Assembly: GCA_944474755.1 (NCBI GenBank)
Contig: OX104113.1
Span: 50,173,644 to 50,237,643 of the forward strand
Reading direction: 5' to 3'
Origin: Limnoperna fortunei
Taxonomy: Eukaryota > Mollusca > Bivalvia > Mytilida > Modiolidae
DNA: 64,000 nt
Shown: positions 34,400-44,571 of the stretch, in pieces
How the letters are laid out: every line of letters starts with the position of its first letter
Numbering within the stretch: position 1 is the first letter of the stretch
Translations under genes and position numbers: made by a program
Notes under the pieces: generated by a model
Told to the model about the DNA's origin: nothing
Databases searched by the model: none
The model's input: the letters and a program-made list of their open reading frames with translations, nothing else

Positions 34400-34529
34400 A
34401 GGATTAAACACGGGTTTTCAGGAAATTATCCGGTGACTCACTCACAAACTAAATGAAGTCCACAGGACTTTATGTCAAGTTTGTGAGGGAGTCGACCTGA
34501 TAATTTCCTAAAACTCATTGTTTAATCCT
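34400..34529. mobile_element. 130-bp foldback (long hairpin)
   Basis: Two ~62-bp arms, near-perfect reverse complements, run from aggattaaaca at the left to tgtttaatcct at the right and meet at a 3-nt loop (aagtcc-aca-ggactt near 34462). Mismatches are few (for example cgggttttc against aaaactcat). The flanks are tata-rich. This is the shape of a foldback MITE. Confidence 0.85.
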
Positions 34530-34714
34530 TATAATTCTGTGAAATAATCGTTGCGATTTTTAAAAACAGCAAAAACAGTTACCGAAACCCATCTAGACCT
34601 CAAAATGTACATAGGCCGGAAAGCGTAGGGATATGCAAAACATAGTACTAGAGGAATCGCGGTTCTGTAGATATTGATAGAAACTAGATATCAGTGAGAA
34701 TAACCCATCTCCGT

Positions 34715-35029
34715 GGGCCCCGCCGACCTCGAGGTCAAGGTCAAAAACCATGGTATGCGACACATCGCCATGATATTATCTACCCTCATTCCAAATATCA
34801 AAAGCCTACCTCAAAAGATAAAAAAGTTACAACTCGGACATAAATTTGTCATTCAGTAAACAATATGTGACCTTAAGGTCAAAGGTGATCAATCACGGTA
34901 TGCGACACATCGTCTTGATATTATCTAGCCACATTCCAAATATCAAAAGCTTACATGAAAAGATAAAAGAGTTACAGCCCGGACACGATTAGTACGGACG
35001 GACAGACTGATCACTATATGGCGGGGCCC
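34715..35029. mobile_element. 315-bp element with GGGCCCCGCC inverted ends
   Basis: Perfect 10-bp inverted termini gggccccgcc (34715-34724) and ggcggggccc (35020-35029). Inside are two ~144-bp direct units, each with a gacct..aggtcaa..gtc word, tatgcgacacatcg, gatattatct, ccaaatatcaaaagc and agataaaa.agttaca. The units start with DR-type AGGTCA half-sites. A partial relative lies at 41950-42060. Confidence 0.75.
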
Positions 35030-35448
35030 TAAAAAAACAAACTGAAACACTGAATTGTATTTATATAATATTTTATTTGAAATCTCAATCGATTTTTATT
35101 TGGAAACCAGACAAAACACTGTCCCTTCTCCCTGACGATACTTTAGGAGGACGCCGTCTTGTTTACATTGGATATTGAAAGTAGTCCGCTCAGAGGAAAT
35201 ATCGATATATAATCATCTAAGATGACGCCATTTAAGTGTTGTTATCCAATCAAAGCACTTAATATAAATAAATTACAGCATGAATAGAATTATAAACATA
35301 TATCATATTTATGGTAAAAATAATAATTTCTTTTTTTCTTACCTTTTGCAACCTGTCATGAAAGACAACTCTTTCAAAAAGGAAGTAATTGTGTATTCCA
35401 AAAATATTGAATATTTCAACGATGAAATTCATGGCAATGGGACAATTC
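35030..35448. other. Gene-free stretch
   Basis: No supported feature. Confidence 0.5.
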
Positions 35449-35790
35449 AATCGATTGATTTGTTTGACTAGAGTAAACAGTACTTCAGCTTTATTCAGGA
35501 CGAGTACATTTTGAGCAATAATAAGCATAAAAATACGAGGATGCATGGGCAGATTGTTTTAATACTACTGTAAAAGTAGGCGATATTGGACAGAAAATTT
35601 AGCTTTTAGTAGTGGCTACAACAAGTCTATTATTGTCAACATTTACAAGTTGGTCTTTATCATGACATGTCACCCACATAGTCTGAAGTCAGACTCGGGC
35701 TTTACTTATTATGATCTAACAGGCTCCAATGAGAGGGCCTCTTCGATCCATCGCCTGGAGGTGCGCTGTGCAGCCCTGTAGGTATAAATT
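35449..35790 (-). mobile_element. SINE family A, degenerate copy
   Basis: cagtacttcagctttattca, ggacagaaaatttagctttt, agtggctacaacaagtctat, gagagggcctcttcgatcca and ggtgcgctgtgcagccct are diverged family A blocks in order. No TSD. Confidence 0.65.
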
Positions 35791-38424
35791 TAAGAATGAA
35801 GGATGCCTACTTAATTGAAACATTTTATGACGAAGATTACTATTTAAAATCTCGTTCTGTTGTTTTTTAGCCGAAAGTTGTCTAGTAAATGGACGAAAAC
35901 AAGTGATTGTAGTCAATTTGTTGACTGTTCCAGTTTTAAATTATGTATTTTAAAAATGATCGTTGATTTTATTTTCGGTTTTTTTGTTAATATTGACCGA
36001 AAATGTTACCAACTTGCTGCATGCTGGTACATACTTCATGATAGATTTTTTATACTTGTAATCTGTTTCTGGAAAAATGCATTTCAGAAAACAGTTTTTT
36101 CAATTTTAACAATTTCAAATAAATTTGTTTTAAATGACATAAAATCTACATGTTTAGTTTTCATTGATTCACATTTTTTAGTTTGTTTTCAAATTTTGCA
36201 TAAGACTTTTATAAGTTACCATTCACTGTAAGAAATTATAGCTGAGGATTCTTTGGTAGCAAGTGAAGTTTTTTTCGATATTTTGTCTGCCTTTTGAGGT
36301 AATCGTGTAAAATGGTGGAGTTAAGTCCGAGTTTAATTGATACATTAGATTTGTCATTATAAATTTCTTCTAAATGTGTGTTACGTAGTATTTGACCAAT
36401 TACTGAAAACAAGTACTGAAACAGTTACATTTCCAGATGAATTAGCCAACGTACACCACTAATTTGCAATTCCAATTTGGACATTGTTATAAAAAGATTA
36501 ATGAGCAAAAGTAGTGATCCAGTGATGAATTGTGATATTATAGATGTTGGGAAAAGTGTATGCTACGGGATGTAGTAAAGTTTACCAAGCAAGAAACTGC
36601 ATACATGTTAAGACGCAAACTATTGAATACGAACTCTGGACATATACTAGCTGATGTAAAAAAAGAATCTTATGTAGAGATAATTTTTTTTACCATTAGT
36701 TCCGTTCTCCTGTTCATTTATTTGAAAATGTTACATATTATCCCGTTATTTTAAGAGGGTGATTCCGCTTTCAAAGTTCTTAGTGAAACGGGTCGCAATC
36801 ATTGTAGTTCATCAAATAATATTTTTTAAAATCTCAATTAAGAAGCCTATTGGTGGTAATACAACAAGACCTGAATTTCCAGTATTTGTTTTCTGTAAAT
36901 TATAATTGCAAAATCCAGTAAATGTCAATGAATCCAAAATGGGCCATATTTTTTATATATTGTCATAAATTTGTTCTATATCTGACATGACACGCACACA
37001 ATTGTTACCTAATCGCATACATGTAACATCAAGTGTCAGATTACCGATTTAAGTCTCCCCTTCATCAAACAGAGACATTGCTTCAGTTTTTCTTCTAAAC
37101 TGTTGTCTGGGCCACAATTTTTTATATATATTGTCACAAGTTTATTTCATGTATGGAATGACATACACGAAACTATTACTATTCATATTGTGGCATAAAT
37201 TGGGTCATGAAAACTCATATATGTTGTTTCCAGAGCAATATTCAAAGAAGCCAAGTAAACCAACACAACTAAAGCAAAATAAGATTTTTATTGCTGAACC
37301 GACAGTAAGTCATAATACAATTTTACAGAAAAATGAGCGTGAAAATCTTATCTCATTTATGAATTGAGACAGTGATATCTCAACCGGTAAAAATGGGTTC
37401 TCATTATTGAAATTTTTTTATCTCATCCACGGATAAAGACAAGGATCTCAATCGGCTACATAAAGTATCCCCAATGCTGTCTCGAGTCAGAAAGTAAAAT
37501 CACATCCTTTGGAAAGTGAATATACGACAACGCGACATGTCGAGTAAAACAAATTAAAAAGGGGTCTTCACTTGAGTGTTGTATGAACTGGAGAAAACAC
37601 TGAAAGTGGAGTAAACACATACCAAATTAACGCAAAATGTTATGCAAATGAACAACAAATAACATATTTTAAAGTTGAAATAAACAAATACAATATTCAC
37701 CTACTTTATATCCCAATTCGCCATTTGACTCGAATCCCTGAACGTCCAAAGGAGAGAAACGGTAAGATGCAACTAAAGCGAATTATTTCAATGGTTGGGA
37801 GAAATGCCTCGTTGTGTTGACCTACCCCAGAGATTATGATGTTTTTAATATTATAATAATTCTCGAGTCAGGTTGACCTACTCCGAAGATTTTAAAGTTC
37901 AACTCGAAGAAAAATATTTACTATGGGGAAAATACCTGCGGTGGTATTGGACGATGTCTCTAAATAACATCTGCGATTTTCATGCCTTAGAATATTTTCC
38001 ACTCATTTAAAAATCGACCTAATTATTTGGAAGCCGAAGATCATCTAATTATGTTATTGGGGAGACATTGATGAGAATGAATGTATCCAATGAGGAAAAC
38101 CGAAAATCTTATGCAAGTTCCAGAATAAGATAAGCAGCAAGACTACTGTTAAAATTGAGGAAATTTGTTCAAGGTGAAGATGTAGAAAATTTAAAACATG
38201 AAAGTTATACAAAAAAATAGAAATGATGGAGTTCACAAAAATGTATCTGTTCAACATTTGAAAAGAATTCGAAGGAAAGAAAACAATGAGGGACAGATTC
38301 AGAAAAAAATCGAAGATGAATTGTGCCAATACGGGATTTCTTGAAACCTTGTTATTTTTATAATGAAGCACTTGCTGCTTTGAGGTGTGCCTCCCCAGAA
38401 GCTGACGATGTTGACTTTTTGATT
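35791..38424. other. Gene-free AT-rich stretch
   Basis: An open frame at 35860-36231 is Phe/Ile/Cys-rich without domains and is taken as background. A loose pair of units near 36945 and 37115 (gggccat or gggccaca, then attttttatatatattgtca) hints at a diverged duplication. Confidence 0.5.
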
Positions 38425-38600
38425 TTGTTTGAATGGTGTTTTAACGCCACTTTCATCGCCACTTGCAGCTATATCTTGGCGTCCAGTTTTTAGGGGGAAG
38501 CCTGAGAAAACCTCCGAACTTCGGTAGAACTGGTAAAAATTGTCAGTTAAGATTGGTGACGAGCGCACCGTGCCTTCGCGCAGTAAAACTCAAACCCACA
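38425..38600 (-). mobile_element. SINE family B, copy 2
   Basis: The same order as 2624-2850: tgtttgaatggtgttttaac, hairpin arms acgcca and tggcgt, ccagtttttagggggaagcc, acctccgaacttcggtagaa and a diverged box B region (actcaaacccacaatc). Older than copy 1; no clear TSD. Confidence 0.75.
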
Positions 38601-38880
38601 ATCTAAGTGTTCAACTTCAGTATATGTATTTTCCCTTTACTCTACAATCGTTTCCTTATAGCGAACCATATTTCGTTGGATAGATATACAAGATAAGACA
38701 ATACTAAAGCCATGAAAGATAATATTATCCATTATAAAATATGTATCTTCTATAATTCTTAACTGAGAAATTGTTTTGTCTTGCCTACGACATTAATCAA
38801 TTAGGAAAACTTTGAAAATGTTTTAGTTGCGTGCTTTTGTTTAAAATAACTGTGTTTTTCTATTATATACAAGACCACAG

Positions 38881-39120
38881 AAGATTCCTAGAAACATTAA
38901 AAGTGTTCATCTAGGTTTTGAAGTTGAAAAGAAAACGCCAAAAATGCATTACGATGTCAGAAAAAGATGCCCAATAGACGACTGTCACTTGGCCACCACA
39001 AAAATGGACCAGCACCTACATAGGGTGCATAAATTTGGCCGATGTACTAATGAATACTCGGCCGCAATGTGTGCTGCCATCACATTAGAAGAGAATGGAC
39101 TATTTGATACATGTCTCTAA
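38881..39120 (+). pseudogene. Isolated C2H2 zinc-finger exon
   Basis: A frame of 79 codons stays open from a good splice acceptor (tacaagaccacag ending at 38880) to TAA. It includes VRKRCPIDDCHLATTKMDQH then LHRVHKFGRC: C-x4-C-x9-H-x4-H, a C2H2-type finger. Composition is balanced, unlike background. It may be the last exon of a gene or of a transposon protein. A second acceptor-led frame at 40334-40429 (IQTEDCEGVLSHLNKISGLP) could be a further exon, but no link can be shown. Function unknown. Confidence 0.4.
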
Positions 39121-39209
39121 GAATACGAGTAAATATTTAATTAAAATATGCAAGATACTTATTGGTCTATGATCTTGTGAAGCTACAGTCTTGGAGTTAA
39201 GAAAATGAT

Positions 39210-39260
39210 TGATTGATGTTTAACGTCCAGCAAGCAATATTTCAGCTATATTCAGGACGT
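39210..39260 (-). mobile_element. 51-bp mini-insertion: hairpin tail only
   Basis: Between exact 13-bp TSDs (ttaagaaaatgat at 39197-39209 and 39261-39273) lies only tgattgatgtttaacgtcca, gcaagcaatatttcagctat and attcaggacgt: the (caat)n tail plus the ACGTCC/GGACGT hairpin of the SINE 3' end. It is an extreme 5' truncation. Confidence 0.9.
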
Positions 39261-39273
39261 TTAAGAAAATGAT

Positions 39274-41180
39274 GCCGCATACCATACAAAATACAATGAA
39301 AGAATGTAATAGCGTGCGTCGACAGGCTAAGTGTGTCTTGTATTGTTCCTTATATATTAAAGTGAATTAAAAATAGTACAGAAGGTTTAAATAACATAAG
39401 TTGTCACACGTTTGACACCCGCAATTATTGCACCACAGCTTGATACATCCCTTTGCATATTTAATCAACTTGTCTTTTTCATTGTAGCAAATCTGCTAAT
39501 TAAATAAATCGAAATAAGTGTAATGTATGCATCATAGAAATGCACACATTTAAAGCAATATTAAAATTCAGAAGCTCATTACAAGACCGTGCAAGAGGAG
39601 CAAATTTATCAAACATGACTTCGCAAAGCAACGTGACTGCAAAAGGACTTTCCGGAGTGGACTTTCAAAGACCAATATTTTGTATTTGTCTAACATAAGA
39701 AAGGCTGACGGGGAAAGAACTCCATTATGAGCAGCAAGAGGTCAAGGGCAAATATGTCATTTATTAAAGTTGTCTCTTCTATCATTTAATCAATTCCTTT
39801 AATTGGCATATTTTGTTTATACGTAAACCATAAACTATAGCAGTTCATAACAATTTAATAAATACAGAAAAATATACTAGTTACAATTTATCAATTGTTC
39901 TTTTTCAGCAAACCACAATTACTCTCGTGATGATGTTTATAGGTCAAATAAATTTGGAGATTTTCTGTCCAAATATTAAAACTGAGGCATAGATGCTTTT
40001 TTTAGAAATTCGATGTGGTTATAAATATAATAATTCTTAAATTTTAAAGGAAGTAACATAGTGGGAAGTATACGTACTCAATCGATTTAAATATCATGTG
40101 CTCACGTGAAATAAATTTCCTTTGATGTGTAAAAAAAGTAAACCTGTTGTATGACTGATACAGATTAAATGGAGAAAATACCAAACACAGAATAAACTGT
40201 CAAAAAGGCTACAAATATAGGTATCTTCGAATTACGAGGAGATATATCCTATGCCTAAAAATAGCTGTTGGTGTTTTGAAATTTAGAACAAACTTGTTAT
40301 ACTTATTGTATACTTGTCTTTTTTAACTTGTAGATTCAAACCGAAGATTGTGAAGGCGTACTTTCACATCTTAATAAAATTTCTGGACTTCCTGGCAAAA
40401 TCGACAAAATGGCTGAGAAAAATCTTTAGTTGTCCTCAACATACCTCCACTGCTAAACTATCTGTCAAGTTCTAAGAATTACACAATTGTTTTTTTACCA
40501 CATTTTCAGGATATACCTCGTCCTGGTACGTTGATGAGTAATTCATGTCCAATGGAGTACTTTCCATCATCAGATGTCGTAATATATACACAAATTCAAA
40601 CATTCAATAAATTATAGATAAACAGGTGGAAATGATGATGGGACATGTAGGTTGCAACAATGGATGATTACAGCATATATATATTGAAGCCGACTATTTA
40701 TTATTCAAACATTTTGGGGCAAGCAAAGGCCGGGACAAAAGCACTTGACCGTATTTTTCCACGTGAAAGCTTGTGTACCACAATGTTGCGTACAAATGCA
40801 AAAAAACCAGCAGGGGATGCTGCTCATTTGACAAGGGCAATGGTCCTCAAGTTGAAGCAAAAGATGGATTTGCGGAGTTATTTGTTAGTATCGTGCCTAC
40901 TTTTAACAGTGATTGCATTAAATATACATTTAAAGTTACTCATTGCTTAGACATATTCAAATGCTTACAGAGTAAATGAAATGTCTGTAAAATATCCCTT
41001 TTAAACGTCTGGTGAAATTATTAGCGTTAAATTATATCAGTTTCACTCGCGTACAGTATTATCCTTGCAATATGCATTGGTCTTAACTGATGCTTTCGAT
41101 TTTCAATCTAAGAAAATAAGGCAATCGTTGCACCTTTCTTGTCATAGATATCTAATTCAGTTGATGTGCTTATTTAGATT
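39274..41180. other. Gene-free stretch
   Basis: Apart from the weak exon candidate at 40334-40429, nothing is supported. The segment 40720-40950 has a somewhat protein-like frame (KALDRIFPRESLCTTMLRTN) without a recognisable domain. Confidence 0.45.
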
Positions 41181-41465
41181 ACAGAATATTATTCTGGACA
41201 AGTAGTAAAGTCAGGTATGAATATCTCATTGTGTTGATACGTTTATTTAAGTTGTCCAACACACGAGATTTTAGAGGACAGAATATTATTCTGGATAAGT
41301 AGTAATGCCAGGTATGAATATCTCATTGTGTTGATACGTATATTTAAGTTGTCCAACACAAGGAGATTTTAGAGGACAGAATATTATTCTGGATAAGTAG
41401 TTATGTCAGGTATGAATATCTCATTGTGTTGATACGTATATTTAAGATGTCCAACACAAGGAGAC
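41181..41465 (+). repeat. 98-bp tandem repeat, three units
   Basis: Units start at 41181, 41278 and 41376 with the palindrome cagaatattattctg and continue through gtcaggtatgaatatctcat, ttgtgttgatacgt and gtccaacacaagg. The units are more than 90% similar. Each also holds the inverted pair ttgtgttg/caacacaa. Confidence 0.85.
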
Positions 41466-41512
41466 CATATCAGGCAAGAAGTTCCCCATTCGCATGTCCC
41501 AAACTATTTTAT

Positions 41513-41560
41513 TGGATTGGGTGTTTGCTTTACGTCCAGTTAAATGGCTATTGAGTTGGG
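41513..41560 (-). repeat. SINE tail-like scrap
   Basis: tggattgggtgtttgcttta followed by cgtccagt matches the 3' end of family A for ~30 bp, then diverges. The following sequence to 41760 is unrecognised. Confidence 0.4.
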
Positions 41561-41949
41561 CAACCACCAATAAAACTGTCAGTGCGCAGAATCGCCTGTT
41601 AATAAAGCCCGGCAGCACACCCCAAGATTTATTGGTGGGAAACATTAGATCACCGGTGAGCGAGAACGTCCGGAATTGCCCTTATAGTGAGGTATACGGG
41701 AAATACCGAAAAAAACCAAAGGGATGTAGCAGGTTCGCTCCAGCTTAGACCTCTTATTGCTGCGCAAGTAGCCATAATTACCGCCCAACTTACACAATTA
41801 TAGAAGAAACGTCCACAACATCACATGAAAAGGAATCCATCCAGAAATTATTCTACGCAAAATAGCGTAGTGTCTGTTCCCAATCAGTACCCAAATGCAT
41901 CGTAATCTAATTAGTGACGCGCATATCAGTTAGATGGTATCCATCTTCC

Positions 41950-42060
41950 ATCTCTGTTCGCCCCGCTGACATTGAGGTCAAAGGTCATCAACCACGTTAT
42001 GCGACACATCGCAATGATATTATCCATCTACATACCAAATATTCTGAACCATACCTAACA
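41950..42060 (+). repeat. Partial copy of the GGGCCCCGCC element
   Basis: cgccccgctgac, gaggtcaaaggtca, atgcgacacatcgcaatgat and ccaaatatt match the first unit of 34715-35029. It contains a perfect AGGTCA-A-AGGTCA direct repeat at 41975-41987. Right end missing. Confidence 0.65.
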
Positions 42061-42454
42061 TTTAAATTTAAATAGATAAAAAAAAACAGAATTGCAGAAT
42101 GCGTTTTGCTTTTTAGCAACATGTGTATTGTTTGAAACATTTCCTGTTTTATTGAGACATTTTCTTTCATCGACTAACGTTTTGATTTTCGTGTACACTT
42201 ATTTGCTTCATTTCCTGTTGCACGTGTAATTCTTATCATTACCACATTAATATTTCAGGTTATTAATTAGACATTTATTTAAACATTTTAAACCACTGCA
42301 GAAAATTTTGTTTGCTTTTATGTAAATTATTGTTGTTTGCCACGTTGACACTTTATTCAGACCGATTTTATTTCTTGGCATTGAATGTGTTTTAATACTA
42401 TTTTGTGTACGTTTTTTTGCTCATTGCCATTCTCCAATATGCATTTAGACAGCA

Positions 42455-42497
42455 AACATTATTGCCATTGTAGAAGTTTAAAAAGTTCAGCGCTTTC
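42455..42497 (+). pseudogene. piggyBac relic 2, part before SINE
   Basis: Badly decayed. The reading QHYC...KKFSAFSN approximates QYYCYNHKTLK and GKFNAFRN of the 14836-15605 relic. The coding trace continues across the SINE, supporting one interrupted segment. Confidence 0.45.
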
Positions 42498-42510
42498 AGC
42501 AACAATTATT

Positions 42511-42918
42511 GATTGATTGATTGGATGTCTGCTTTACGTCCAGCGAGCAGTATTTCAGCTATATTCAGGACGGGAACGAGTTAACAAACAATATATCAAC
42601 GAAAAATGGGGGTGGGAATGGTCACAAGGAATACAATTTTGACTGCCACTGGAAAAGTATAGAGTTTTGGGAAGGGGCGAAAATTTAGCCTTTTGTAGCG
42701 GCTACAATGAGCCTACTCTTTTTCGAAATCTACAAAAGGGGTCTTTATCGTGCAAAAAGCGTGGCACTCTCAAAACACGTTACCCACTACTGTCTGCGGT
42801 CAGGCTTTTCGTATTATGACCTGACAGCCCCCCCCCCAAACGAGAGGGTCTCCCCTATCCACCACCCGGGGACGCTGCTGTGGGTCGAGCACTGGGAACC
42901 CTCCCAGTATGGCCCCAG
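42511..42918 (-). mobile_element. SINE family A, complete copy inside piggyBac relic
   Basis: A 408-bp copy with exact 13-bp TSDs agcaacaattatt (42498-42510, 42919-42931). In its own orientation it runs from ggggccatactgggagggtt through ccacccggggac, a poly-G tract, cctgaccgcag, the body with ccagtggcagtcaaaattgt, to the hairpin and (aatc)n tail. It splits a piggyBac-derived reading. Confidence 0.9.
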
Positions 42919-42931
42919 AGCAACAATTATT

Positions 42932-43195
42932 CATCCACCACTATTGGTAAAGACCGTGTTGCCTGTTACTGTACGAATATTCACCCTGGAAGATCGTCTG
43001 TAGTTCTTAATGAACCTGGACTTTAAAGATACATAAGCCTGTCTGTCTAGATGGAAAGTCTAAGTGCCATCTTTCTTGTGTAAAAGAAATGTGACAAACA
43101 AAATATGGGTGTTCTGACTGTGGCAAGCGCACGTGTATACCTAAATGCCATACACAAAGAAATAGTTGTAACTCAGTCTATATAAAAATAGGAAA
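42932..43195 (+). pseudogene. piggyBac relic 2, C-terminal Cys-rich tail
   Basis: After the right TSD the reading gives DRVACYCTNIHPGRSSVVLN and, shifted, DGKSKCHLSCVKEM then TKYGCSDCGKRTCIPKCHTQ. This matches the Cys-rich C-terminus of the 15297-15605 relic (GKSKCHLCYVRLGK, YGCYDCGKHLYLPECFTKFH) with CxxC spacing kept. The rest of the transposase is absent. Confidence 0.7.
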
Positions 43196-43443
43196 GATGA
43201 AAGTAAAATGTGTATTTAAAGAAGCAATATTTCAGTATATATACAGTTAAAAAGGAAACTAAAACTTCTCAATTGGAATAATGTTAAAATTATAACTTGC
43301 TATATAAATTATACAAAATGAAGAAAATGGTTTAATGTTAATATTTGATTATATTACAAACCAAAAGTACGTGTATTATGAGACAAAAAAAAAAAAAAAA
43401 ACCAAACAAACAAACAAAAAATAATCAAAAGTTGAAGCATTGC
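43196..43443. other. Spacer with A-run
   Basis: A run of A followed by (ccaaacaaac) at about 43386-43420. No gene. Confidence 0.5.
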
Positions 43444-43837
43444 ATTTAATGTTTGCTAAACGTACAGTCATGTACATTTCAGCAATATTAAAGGCGAAAT
43501 CACTTGAGCAAATCAATACATATTTCAGCAATATTAAAGACGAAAACACTTGAACAAATCAATTCTTACCGATTATAGGGATGGACAAACGGGAACACAA
43601 TTTTGACGACACTGGAAAAGTATGGAGCATTGAATAGGGCTTTTGGTAGCTGTTTATTTGCGTAATCTACTCAACGGGTCTGTATTATGTAAGGAGTCGA
43701 CACTCCAAACACGTCAACCACTTCGTTCCGCAGTCTGGATTTCCTTATTATAACCCCTAACGCGAGGGCCACTCTTATTTGCAATCTGGAGACGCGCTGG
43801 GCAGCTTTATGGGTCAAGCAGTGGGATTGGACGTTAG
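43444..43837 (-). mobile_element. SINE family A, degenerate copy with internal duplication
   Basis: Blocks as in family A. The hairpin region is duplicated: catttcagcaatattaaagg and atttcagcaatattaaagac about 57 bp apart. No TSD retained. Confidence 0.7.
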
Positions 43838-44440
43838 CTATACTTTCAGTTGGCAATATTTCAGATATACTCATGATTGATTGATAGGATGTTTGCTTAA
43901 CGTCCAGTGAGTAGTACAGCTATATTCAGGACAAGAATAAGTTAACAAACAATTAATCTATTTTCAGGATAAGAACACCTTTACAAACAATTAATCAACA
44001 GAAAAGGCAGGTGGGATGGGACACAATTGAGAATGCGCCTGGAAATGTTTGAAGGTTTGGTCAGGGGGGGGGGAGATATGACCCTTTTGTAGCGACTACG
44101 ATAAGACTACTCATTTACTATATCTACAAGCTTAAGAGGTTTTTATCGTGCACGAGCGTGCTACTCTCTAAACACGTTACCCACTACGGTCCGCGGCCAA
44201 GCTTATGACCTGACAACCCCCCTCCCCATCCGCCACCTGGGAACACGCGGAGCTGCTCTGTGGGTCAAGCCAGTATGGTCCCAGCTATACTCATCACGAG
44301 AATAAGTTTAACAAAAAACCAATTGTGGAAAGATAGACCAAAGGACACGAATTCTGACTGCCACTGGAAAATTATGCGGTATGGGTATGACAGAAAAATT
44401 TAGCCATCTGAAGCGTCTATATCGAGCGTACTCATAAACA
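43838..44440 (-). mobile_element. SINE family A, old copy split by a younger one
   Basis: The left piece (43838-43874, ttggcaatatttcagatata) and right piece (44286-44440, from cacgagaataagtttaacaa through gactgccactggaaaattat) join when 43875-44285 is removed. The old copy's 5' part is missing. Confidence 0.75.
43875..44285 (-). mobile_element. SINE family A, younger nested copy
   Basis: 411 bp with a 9-bp TSD tatactcat (43866-43874, 44286-44294). It carries a small internal duplication near 43930-44000 (attcaggacaagaataagtt and tttcaggataagaacacctt). It runs from the (attg)n tail to cagtatggtcccagc. Confidence 0.85.
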
Positions 44441-44571
44441 TAGGATAATGACCCCTAAGTTAGAGTATGATTGATATGCTATATCCGGTAATGGCGTCCG
44501 CCAGTGTTTTTGATTAGAAAGATACAATTTTGCCCCAATCTGGCAATTTTATGCATTTATTAGTCTCCATA

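Noticed and set aside
35860..36231. 123-codon plus-strand frame
   Set aside because: Phe, Ile and Cys-rich with no recognisable motif; frequency of T-rich codons explains its length.
40660..40979. Two overlapping plus-strand frames
   Set aside because: Slightly protein-like but with no domain, start context or homologous copy in the window.
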